7,014 bases of DNA, taken from Desulfofustis sp. (GTDB lineage: Bacteria; Desulfobacterota; Desulfobulbia; Desulfobulbales; Desulfocapsaceae). The position numbers and the translations under genes were made by a program. Under the pieces are notes generated by a model that was not told the DNA's origin, searched no databases, and saw only the letters and a program-made list of their open reading frames with translations. The first letter of the stretch is position 1; each line of letters begins with the position of its first letter. The DNA is taken from NCBI GenBank assembly GCA_029287755.1, contig JARFQM010000112.1:1-7014 (forward strand), given 5' to 3'. Positions 1 through 7,014 of this stretch are shown in pieces.

Positions 1-1
1 C

Positions 2-925
2 CCCGATCTATTCGAGCAGGCCGAGCTCATCAGGGGAACTGGAAACCGCGCCCCAGACCAGATTTTCTGTGATTCATCCACCCGAAGACAACTGCAGTTC
101 ATCCCCGACCGCGTTGTCGTACTTGCCAGGACAAGCGGGGCGGACAAGTGGCGGATGATCACCTTTGCCGACGGAGCTTATCAGCCGTTTATCAGAGCCA
201 TCGTGGAACAGGGCAGCGACTGGGCTGACAGCCAGGGGAAGCGGGCAAGGCTGCGCTATTTTTCAAAGCTCTTGACCAGCGAGCATCGTCTCATCCAGGA
301 GCAGGCCTATCTCGAAGTCGGCAGAGCACCGTATGCGGCGATAAAAATACTGGCCCCCGAGATACCAGCTGATCAGATCTATGGATTTCTTAAAAATTTT
401 CGTTTTATCGAGTGGCACAGCCTTTATATCCTCCTGCTGGGTCAAAGCCGTCATCCGGATGACCGCGCCTATATCAGAAAGCAGGTCGAATCGGCTGTGC
501 GCTTTGGCACTACGACCAACCTGGCAGCCTGGCTTACCGCATTCATTGAAGCCCACCCGGAGACCGGCATTGCCGAAATCGAAACCTGGTACTTCAGCCG
601 TCCTGGCCGCTCCAACGAGGAACTCGATCAGGTTATGACCAGCCTGTCCGTGCTGGGGTCACAACAGGCCGGCGCCGATCTTCCGCTGTTCCCGCTGCGC
701 AACAGGATCGTCAAGAGTTATGCAACTCTGCTGGAGAACCACCCGATGATGGCCGGCAGGGTTGCCAAGGATCTTTCCATGTGGCAGGTTCGCGCCCATG
801 TCGAGCGGCTCTCGGAAATACGGCAAGAGCATACTCTGGTCGAGCCCTCCGAGATCTATCTGCTGGATTACTATCTTTCCATGGCCCCCAGCTTCGCGAG
901 ATTTGATCCTGCCGGGGTGAGGTGA
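2..925 (+). CDS. Hypothetical protein, 3' part (5' end outside window)
   Basis: I do not recognise this protein. The frame is open from base 2 to the TGA at 923-925, giving about 307 residues. The first ATG in frame (155) has no properly spaced ribosome binding site and lies mid-frame, so I infer that the gene begins upstream of the window and that the visible part is a C-terminal fragment. What can be seen is a soluble, largely helical protein with no obvious membrane segment. It has repeated amphipathic stretches rich in Leu, Ala and aromatic residues (around EIPADQIYGFLKNFRFIEWH and PLRNRIVKSYATLLENHP), which might be HEAT-like helical repeats, but no clear repeat unit can be defined. No catalytic motif or Cys cluster is visible. 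It converges on the ABC permease gene with only 17 bp between the stops, so it belongs to another transcription unit. Confidence 0.75.
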   Translation, partial: PDLFEQAELIRGTGNRAPDQIFCDSSTRRQLQFIPDRVVVLARTSGADKWRMITFADGAYQPFIRAIVEQGSDWADSQGKRARLRYFSKLLTSEHRLIQEQAYLEVGRAPYAAIKILAPEIPADQIYGFLKNFRFIEWHSLYILLLGQSRHPDDRAYIRKQVESAVRFGTTTNLAAWLTAFIEAHPETGIAEIETWYFSRPGRSNEELDQVMTSLSVLGSQQAGADLPLFPLRNRIVKSYATLLENHPMMAGRVAKDLSMWQVRAHVERLSEIRQEHTLVEPSEIYLLDYYLSMAPSFARFDPAGVR

Positions 926-942
926 GCGTGTGGTTGACCAGA

Positions 943-2205
943 TCAGATTCTAACCGTCATTCCGTCGACCAGTGAATAGCGGTAGATGCGCCAGCCGGGC
1001 ACGATGCCGCTGATCATTCCCGCCAGAAAAATTATCCCTATCAACAGCGCTTCGTGAGCGGTGATCGCTCCTGTGGTGAGATAAAATCCGAACATGGACA
1101 GGATCATGGGCTTGGCCAGGATGAGCAAACCATACAGCATGGCAATGCCCAGGCCGATGCCCAGCAGCGTAATTCCCATCGCTTCTCCGATAATGAGGAC
1201 AAAAATGTGCAGCGGCCGTGCCCCTATCGAGCGCAGGATGGCCATCTCCCGCCGTCGTTCGTTGAGGCTGGTCAGCAGGGCCGTGAGCATCCCCAGCATG
1301 CCTACCACCACTACGAATGAGGACACCGCCAGCAGGGCCTTCTCCGCCACCCCGGTGATCTCCCAGAGCTGCTGCAGGGCCACGCCGGGCAGGATGGCAC
1401 TCAGGGGCTCTTGCCGATAATTGTTGACAAAGCGCTGCACCCCGAAGGTCGCCATGGGCGATTTGAGCTTGACGAGGAAGGCCGTTATCTGCGTGGGGGC
1501 CAGGTCCATCGTTCTGGTTTGTTCAGGGCTGATCGTCTGCCCCTGGGCTGGCACGCCGTTCTGCCAATCGATGTGAATGGCTTCAATGCCCTCCAGGCTG
1601 ACGTGAATGGTTCTGTCCACCGGGGTAGCGGTCGGCTTGAGTACACCGGCCACCACAAACGGCTTGTCTCCATGCTCGACAAACGACACCTCACCACCAC
1701 CATGGGCGATGACGACGGCATCCCCGATATCGTAGCCCAGCTGTTTCGCCACTTCGGCGCCAAGCACCGCATCGTAGAGGTCGGCAAAGGGCTTGCCCCG
1801 GTCAAACTCAAGCGGCTGTTTCCTGCCGTAGCGAAAACGGCTGAAATACTCTGCGGTTGTTCCCATCACCCGGTATCCCCGGTGCGAATCACCAAGGGAA
1901 ATGGGTATGCTCCATTCGATCGCAGGCTGGGCGGCAATCTCCCGGTAGCTCTCCCATGACATGTTGTTGGAGGCGTTGCCGATACGGAAAACCGAGTAAA
2001 GCAGCAGCTGCACCGGTCCGCTGCGGGCACCGATGATCAGGTCAGTGCCCGAGATCGTCGAGGTGAAGCTGTCCTGCGCTTCGGTGCGAATACGCTCCAC
2101 TCCGAGCAGCAGGGTCACGGAAAGGGCGATGGAAACCACGGTGAGCCCGGCCGTTGCTCTCCTGTTGAGCAGGCTTTTCAGTGCGAGGGTGAAGATGGCT
2201 GTCAT
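943..2205 (-). CDS. ABC transporter permease, MacB/FtsX type, of a zrg-like zinc operon
   Basis: This 420-residue inner-membrane protein has the four-helix layout of MacB/LolC/FtsX permeases. One helix lies near residues 18-36, then a large periplasmic domain of about 250 residues (MacB-PCD-like), then three helices near 290-312, 333-364 and 386-404. The stretch RREMAILRSIGARP (318-331), just after the second helix, is the typical cytoplasmic coupling segment of the FtsX domain. The ATG start overlaps the stop of the ATPase gene as ATGA, and GGAGG lies 10 nt upstream (2216-2220). It is the last gene of the operon. Family members act as mechanotransmission devices driven by a LolD-like ATPase rather than as channels for small substrates. 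Its placement with DUF2796 and DUF3299 genes suggests zinc acquisition, but the substrate cannot be read from this protein. No terminator hairpin is evident in the 17 bp before the convergent gene. Confidence 0.9.
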   Translation of the reverse strand: MTAIFTLALKSLLNRRATAGLTVVSIALSVTLLLGVERIRTEAQDSFTSTISGTDLIIGARSGPVQLLLYSVFRIGNASNNMSWESYREIAAQPAIEWSIPISLGDSHRGYRVMGTTAEYFSRFRYGRKQPLEFDRGKPFADLYDAVLGAEVAKQLGYDIGDAVVIAHGGGEVSFVEHGDKPFVVAGVLKPTATPVDRTIHVSLEGIEAIHIDWQNGVPAQGQTISPEQTRTMDLAPTQITAFLVKLKSPMATFGVQRFVNNYRQEPLSAILPGVALQQLWEITGVAEKALLAVSSFVVVVGMLGMLTALLTSLNERRREMAILRSIGARPLHIFVLIIGEAMGITLLGIGLGIAMLYGLLILAKPMILSMFGFYLTTGAITAHEALLIGIIFLAGMISGIVPGWRIYRYSLVDGMTVRI

Positions 2206-2996
2206 GACGGGTGGGCCTCCGGGATCGCAAACGACATACTCGCCTTATTGAGCGATTGCAAAGCAAGAGATCGGTCGAAGAAACGGGAGAGCGATCCATC
2301 GTGGCTGACGAAAACGAGCGTCGTCCCCGCCTGTTCGCATTCCTGGAAAAGCAGTTTGATAAAGGACTCACGATGGCCGGCGTCGAGCGAGGAGGTCGGT
2401 TCGTCGGCAATCACGATATCAGGTGCGCCGATCAGCGCCCGCGCCGCAGCCACCCGCTGCTGCTGTCCGACACTGAGATCGGTGACGGGGCGCCTCAGAA
2501 GCTCCGGGTCCGCCAGGTTGAGCGCGCTCAGCAGTTGTTTCGCCTGTTCCGCCGGCCCGCCGCCCCGCGCAATTGTCTTGCGGAGTTTCCGTTTGGAGAA
2601 CCGGCAGGGCAAGGTGACATTCTCGGTGACCGAAAGATAGGGGATGAGGTTGAACATCTGGAAGATGACGCCAATGTGATCTGCCCTGAAGCGGTCGCGG
2701 TCGGCACTGCCGGTGGTTGTCATCCTGCGCCCGAGGACCCTCACTTCCCCTCGCCCGGGAACGAGAACCCCGGCCAGCAGATTGAGCAGCGTCGATTTAC
2801 CGCTGCCGCTGGGCCCTTCTATGAAGACCTTTTCGCCTGCCTGGATAGCCAGCTGCGCGATCTCGAGCAGGGGCGCGAATCCCGCCGACCAGCTGAAACT
2901 CAGATCGTCAATCTCGATGACCGGTTCTGTCGATCCTGCGGTGTGATTCTGCACCCCATGGTCGAGCGGTATTGCTCCCTGCATCGGTTCATTCAC
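2202..2996 (-). CDS. ABC transporter ATP-binding protein, LolD/MacB type
   Basis: This 264-residue cytoplasmic ATPase should pair with the downstream permease. All core motifs are in order: Walker A GPSGSGKST (61-69), Q-loop Gln113 in IFQ, signature LSVGQQQR (174-181), Walker B IVIADEP (194-200) with catalytic Glu199, D-loop SSLD (202-205) and switch His232. The signature carries Val where most ABC proteins have the first Gly of LSGGQ; I recall LSVGQ in other LolD-type subunits, so this is not a sign of decay. The start is GTG at 2996, overlapping the DUF2796 stop as GTGA. The first ~25 residues precede the nucleotide-binding domain and look poorly conserved, so initiation at the in-frame ATG four codons later is possible. 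The family normally powers lipoprotein release or periplasmic mechanotransmission. Context with a ZrgA-family protein points to metal uptake by inference. Confidence 0.92.
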   Translation of the reverse strand: MNEPMQGAIPLDHGVQNHTAGSTEPVIEIDDLSFSWSAGFAPLLEIAQLAIQAGEKVFIEGPSGSGKSTLLNLLAGVLVPGRGEVRVLGRRMTTTGSADRDRFRADHIGVIFQMFNLIPYLSVTENVTLPCRFSKRKLRKTIARGGGPAEQAKQLLSALNLADPELLRRPVTDLSVGQQQRVAAARALIGAPDIVIADEPTSSLDAGHRESFIKLLFQECEQAGTTLVFVSHDGSLSRFFDRSLALQSLNKASMSFAIPEAHPS

Positions 2997-3610
2997 AGGT
3001 CCACCCGGTTGTTGCCGGCGCTTAATTTTACCCCTTTCTGGCCGCTTTTCGTGAGAATCTGCGTGTCGATCCGCTCAAAACCGGGGAACACGGTGAAAAG
3101 ATTCACCTCCAGTGCCTTCAGCTTCTTCGGACGCGTACAGATAAACTGGTAGGAGGCTGCAAATGCGCTGTGATCCTCAGCCCCATGCCCTGCAGCCGCT
3201 GAATGGCGATGTTTCCCGTCAGGCGCCCCCTCATCAAGTCCATGAGCCAGCAGTGCAGAGTCAATTGTGACCGAGACCAGGGTGCACCCTGCTTCTTTGG
3301 AGAAGGCAAAAAGGCTGCCGCCGTCTTCCAGCTTTTCAGCCGCCTCGATTACAGCGCCGCGCTGCTCCGCTGTTGACGGCTGATGCTCGAATCCGATTAT
3401 ATTCATGGCCGGACTGTCCAGCTCAAGAAAGACGCTTTTTCCGTCAACAGCCAGATTCATCTGAGCCGTTCCATGCACATGGGCGCCGTGCTGTCTATGG
3501 CTGACATGATCGGCCGCAGAACTTTTAAAGACCGGCATAACGACAGCCAGCCCGAGTGCCAGCGCACCTGCAAGCCTCGCGTATATAATTGACCTCCTTT
3601 GAATAATCAA
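2993..3610 (-). CDS. zrgA: DUF2796 / ZrgA-family periplasmic zinc-uptake protein
   Basis: This protein of about 205 residues is recognised as ZrgA-family (DUF2796) by the HVHGTAQMNLAVDG stretch (44-57), LELDSPAMNIIGFEHQPST (62-80) and a Cys at 109 following LFAFSKEAG. A Sec signal peptide is visible: RR at 5-6, a hydrophobic run to about residue 28, and likely cleavage near SSA/ADH (31-34). The mature protein begins with a His cluster (H35, H38, H41, H44, H46). A second variable His-rich segment follows (H123, H134, H136, H142, H147). Cys109 and Cys158 could form a disulfide. In Vibrio, zrg genes are zinc-regulated and take part in zinc uptake; here a periplasmic zinc-binding role is inferred. 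The reading frame starts at TTG (3610), overlapping the DUF3299 stop as TTGA with no clear upstream ribosome site. A perfect AGGAGG lies inside the frame at codons 5-6, so the true start is uncertain and could be a non-standard codon near 3586. Confidence 0.85.
   Translation of the reverse strand: MIIQRRSIIYARLAGALALGLAVVMPVFKSSAADHVSHRQHGAHVHGTAQMNLAVDGKSVFLELDSPAMNIIGFEHQPSTAEQRGAVIEAAEKLEDGGSLFAFSKEAGCTLVSVTIDSALLAHGLDEGAPDGKHRHSAAAGHGAEDHSAFAASYQFICTRPKKLKALEVNLFTVFPGFERIDTQILTKSGQKGVKLSAGNNRVDL
3593..3598 (-). promoter_or_regulatory. Strong ribosome binding site AGGAGG inside the annotated 5' end of the DUF2796 gene
   Basis: AGGAGG reads leftward, 8 bases after the TGA of the DUF3299 gene. 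No ATG, GTG or TTG follows in frame at 5-10 nt: the codons are TCA, ATT, ATA, TAC, GCG. ATA at 3586 sits at ideal spacing (6 nt), while ATT at 3589 is close (3 nt). Either initiation uses a rare codon, or the TTG upstream is used through coupling, or an ATG has been lost by one base change. Confidence 0.6.
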
Positions 3611-4281
3611 TTGTCAGAGGCGGGTGTATAAGGGGTTACTTTCTCCGCAACAAGGGTATAGCCGGTGTCTATTCCTGATTCACCATCGACGAGGAAGAGG
3701 CTTTTCTGGACGCTTTTGACCTGCATCGAACCCCATACCCAGACCGGTGCGAACTGCTCAGTGTTCCCGTACCCTTCTTCCATGGTCACGTACACGATCT
3801 GATTAGGCGGCGGCGGCGGCGTGTGGATACAGGCACCGAACCAGGGCACGAGCAGAAATTCGGTAACCTTTTTATCGTCGAACTCAAGGGGCAGCAGGTA
3901 ACCGGGCAGCTTGACTCGCTGGCCGTCCAATTCCGGCACCACCGCAGTCGCTCTTTTTGTGCGCTTCTGCTTAATCTCACTGGCGATGGAAATCAGGTAA
4001 TCGACATCGACGCCGCCAGCCTCCAGCCGCGATTCCGCCTCCATCTTTTCGTTTTCCATACTCTCGGTGACGCTGGATGGATCCGACTCTTTGAGTTTCA
4101 CGACCTGCACATAGGTGCCCAGATCGTAGACCTGCTCTGAGGTGAGTTTCTCGAAAGGATCCTCGAATTCAAAGGTGCCGACCAGGTCTTCCCACTGCAG
4201 CTCTATGACTTTGATGGCAGAAACTGCCGCCGTACAGCCCATTAAAACCATGATTAAAACTGACCCTATCAGCCGTCTCAT
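3607..4281 (-). CDS. DUF3299 exported protein or lipoprotein, first gene of the zinc-type operon
   Basis: This 224-residue protein is recognised as DUF3299 by the motif GACIHTPPPPPNQIVYV (149-165, with Cys151 and His153) preceded by LPGYLLPLEFDD (125-136) and TEFLLVPWF (140-148). The N-terminal ELQWEDLVG (27-35) is also typical. The N-terminus is an export signal: MRR, a hydrophobic stretch, then LMGC at residues 13-16, which may be a lipobox with Cys16 as the lipidated residue. AVSA (19-22) offers an alternative signal peptidase I site. I chose the ATG at 4281 because AAAGGGG (4291-4297) lies 9 nt upstream. A longer TTG start at 4305 would lie right behind the -10 box (4307-4312) and probably not be transcribed. 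The family's biochemical role is not established; it recurs beside DUF2796 and MacB-type ABC genes, where it probably acts in the periplasm with the transporter. Confidence 0.88.
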   Translation of the reverse strand: MRRLIGSVLIMVLMGCTAAVSAIKVIELQWEDLVGTFEFEDPFEKLTSEQVYDLGTYVQVVKLKESDPSSVTESMENEKMEAESRLEAGGVDVDYLISIASEIKQKRTKRATAVVPELDGQRVKLPGYLLPLEFDDKKVTEFLLVPWFGACIHTPPPPPNQIVYVTMEEGYGNTEQFAPVWVWGSMQVKSVQKSLFLVDGESGIDTGYTLVAEKVTPYTPASDN

Positions 4282-4306
4282 TGAATTGCACCCCTTTAAA
4301 ACCAAA

Positions 4307-4312
4307 ATTATA
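4307..4312 (-). promoter_or_regulatory. -10 box of the DUF3299/DUF2796/ABC operon
   Basis: TATAAT is present exactly on the minus strand. Transcription would begin near 4300, giving a leader of about 19 nt that contains the AAAGGGG ribosome site (4291-4297) of the DUF3299 gene. No good -35 hexamer stands at 16-18 bp; TTGAAT occurs but at a spacing of 22. A weak -35 would suit a promoter that depends on an activator or on relief of repression. I see no clear Zur-type palindrome over it. Confidence 0.5.
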
Positions 4313-4575
4313 CACTCATCGAGAAAACGCTAAGATTCAACTGGGCGCCCCGATGATTTCGCTGGAAGAATCGTCAGGTCCACGCGCTGGAAGCCACAAC
4401 GGTGGTGACTTGTGCACCGCCAATTTGTCCGCACCTGCCTCCTAATCACCCGAGGTAAGGGTAATGCGAGTGCACGTCAATTTCAAGATCAGGAGGTGAC
4501 GACGGGCACATCCGACATCTGCCTCTTCGGTCATAATTCCCTCCATTAATTCGATGCTGCTACAATGTGTTATTA

Positions 4576-4589
4576 TGGGCATATGCCCA
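4576..4589. repeat. Perfect 14-bp palindrome in the divergent region
   Basis: TGGGCATATGCCCA is a perfect inverted repeat with no spacer. An outer pair TGTG (4566-4569) and CACA just to its right extends it, with a 6-nt bulge on the left. The form is that of a dimeric regulator's site, but its distance from both promoters (about 270 bp each way) leaves the role open. No known operator is matched. Confidence 0.5.
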
Positions 4590-4644
4590 CACAGAGGCCA
4601 TTATTCTGTTTCTCCGCACAAATGTTAAGATGCGGATGAGCGCA

Positions 4645-4732
4645 ACTGGTGATGCACTCAATCCGGGATTAGAACCGAACCTCCAATTTCCTGTCGACAG
4701 GGCTGTTTTTAAGCACCGCATTCGACACCAGT
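4645..4732. repeat. Bulged inverted repeat enclosing a second palindrome
   Basis: ACTGGTG (4645-4651) pairs with CACCAGT (4726-4732). The adjoining ATGC (4652-4655) pairs with GCAT (4718-4721) if TCGA is bulged out, giving up to 11 paired positions around a loop of about 60 bases. Inside the loop lie AATCCgGGATT and the perfect 12-bp palindrome CCTGTCGACAGG (4690-4701), the latter followed shortly by five T residues. It may be a folded RNA leader, a protein-binding array or chance. A tRNA fold does not fit. Confidence 0.35.
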
Positions 4733-4782
4733 GATTATATTTGTGATTACTGTGCTCTTGTTTCCCTACCACAAAAAAAATA

Positions 4783-4797
4783 ATAATATAACATTAT
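4783..4797. promoter_or_regulatory. Possible distal Fur-family (PerR-like) box
   Basis: ATAATATAACATTAT is a 7-1-7 inverted repeat with six of seven pairs matching. Its layout resembles the PerR/Fur-type boxes known in Firmicutes (TTATAATnATTATAA). It lies about 85 bp upstream of the stronger repeat by perR. The region is very AT-rich, so a chance match is a real possibility. Confidence 0.25.
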
Positions 4798-4850
4798 ATA
4801 TCAATTAGTTAAGGTGACCCTATCCGGTAAAAAAAAAGATCACCCTGATA

Positions 4851-4879
4851 TTGACTATATGGTTATTGGTAGTTAATAA
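4851..4879 (+). promoter_or_regulatory. Candidate promoter of perR-katG
   Basis: TTGACT (4851-4856) is a good -35 hexamer. A spacer of 17 bp leads to TAATAA (4874-4879), a poor but AT-rich -10. Transcription would then start near 4886, inside the inverted repeat at 4884-4901, giving a leader of about 30 nt. TATATA at 4881 is an alternative -10 element, but its spacing from this -35 is too long. Confidence 0.4.
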
Positions 4880-4883
4880 CTAT

Positions 4884-4901
4884 ATAGGAATCAATTCCTA
4901 T
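4884..4901. promoter_or_regulatory. Candidate PerR operator upstream of perR
   Basis: ATAGGAATCAATTCCTAT is a perfect inverted repeat with 8-bp arms and a 2-bp centre. It ends 13 bp before the perR ATG and overlaps the predicted transcription start. Its place, size and AT-rich arms fit an operator for a Fur-family dimer, and autoregulation of PerR with control of the co-transcribed katG is the expected circuit. The even-length centre differs from the classic 7-1-7 PerR box, so the assignment is by context rather than by consensus. Confidence 0.55.
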
Positions 4902-4914
4902 TTGGTAGCCATTT

Positions 4915-7014
<2,100 letters not shown>

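Larger units (their letters stand above)
4313..4850. other. Divergent intergenic region without a convincing gene
   Basis: This stretch separates the leftward zinc-type operon from the rightward perR-katG operon. No open frame here has both convincing codon use and a good start. It holds two perfect palindromes (4576-4589 and 4690-4701), a long bulged inverted repeat (4645-4732), a Fur-like imperfect repeat (4783-4797), a weak inverted pair GGTGA (4813-4817)/TCACC (4840-4844), and two A-tracts (4773-4780 and 4829-4837) whose starts are about 56 bp apart. From about 4730 rightward the DNA is strikingly AT-rich, as expected upstream of a regulated promoter. A short leftward frame (4330-4434) with an AGGAGG 3 nt ahead of a GTG is the only candidate small gene and is weak. 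Confidence 0.6.

Noticed and set aside
155..157. ATG as the true start of the first gene
   Set aside because: The same frame stays open to the window's left edge and the ATG lacks a spaced ribosome site, so the gene most likely starts outside.
926..960. Bidirectional terminator between the convergent genes
   Set aside because: Only a 4-bp GGTT/AACC pairing without a T-run is found, so no terminator can be supported.
1411..1959. Rightward open frame opposite the permease
   Set aside because: It is a shadow of the permease periplasmic domain, with no ribosome site or family resemblance.
2211..3152. Rightward open frame of 313 codons across the ATPase gene
   Set aside because: It is antisense to the ABC ATPase, whose motifs are all intact, and its translation is Arg/Pro-rich low-quality sequence.
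4464..4499. Rightward 11-codon frame after GAGGTAAGGG, ending at AGGAGGTGA
   Set aside because: It is very short. The AGGAGGTGA at its end is followed by no start codon at a usable distance, so it cannot be argued to be a leader peptide.
4645..4732. tRNA-like gene on the minus strand (GGTTCTAATCC resembling a T arm, CACCA near the end)
   Set aside because: The T-arm-like segment is not adjacent to the putative acceptor stem and no D or anticodon arm can be drawn.
4560..4772. Leftward 70-codon frame in the intergenic region
   Set aside because: It starts with GTG, has no clear ribosome site, covers palindromes and AT-rich DNA, and its translation resembles no protein.
4786..4800. Zur site (half-site TATAACATT as in E. 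coli Zur boxes)
   Set aside because: Only one half-site is present, it lies nearly 500 bp from the zinc operon promoter, and the AT-rich background makes a match likely by chance.

Overview
This window has the look of chromosomal DNA from an anaerobic or microaerobic proteobacterium, most likely of the Desulfuromonadota/'deltaproteobacterial' kind. That guess rests on moderately high GC in the genes, remembered similarity of the PerR-like and KatG proteins to those of that group, and the gene set itself. It is inference only, because no rRNA or marker gene is present.

Layout: (i) 2..925 (+) is the 3' part of a protein of unknown function whose start lies outside the window. (ii) 943..4281 (-) is a tightly packed four-gene operon. 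Read from its promoter it encodes a DUF3299 exported protein or lipoprotein, a His-rich DUF2796/ZrgA-family periplasmic protein, a MacB/LolD-type ABC ATPase and a MacB/FtsX-type permease. Neighbouring genes overlap by 4 bp (TTGA, GTGA, ATGA), which predicts translational coupling. The gene set matches the zinc-regulated zrg-type uptake systems known from Vibrio, so a role in zinc acquisition is the best inference. (iii) 4282..4914 is a roughly 630 bp divergent intergenic region. It becomes AT-rich near perR and holds a -10 box for the leftward operon, several palindromes, two A-tracts, and a candidate promoter plus Fur-family operator for the rightward operon. (iv) 4915..5379 (+) encodes a Fur-family regulator with all the PerR metal-site and zinc-site residues. 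(v) 5396..7014 (+) is katG, a bifunctional catalase-peroxidase cut off by the window edge after about 539 codons, 16 bp after perR and with a strong ribosome binding site.

How it works together: PerR probably senses H2O2 and represses its own gene and katG through the inverted repeat at 4884..4901, just before the perR start codon. The divergent zrg-type operon would supply zinc, which Fur-family proteins need structurally and which protects thiols from oxidation. Oxidative-stress defence and metal uptake therefore sit back to back, although co-regulation is not demonstrated.

The main oddities are: a perfect AGGAGG inside the 5' end of the DUF2796 gene with no standard start codon at the right distance; a possible short Cys/His-containing leader ORF ahead of the zinc operon; and the use of a MacB-type mechanotransmission ABC pair in what is thought to be an uptake system.
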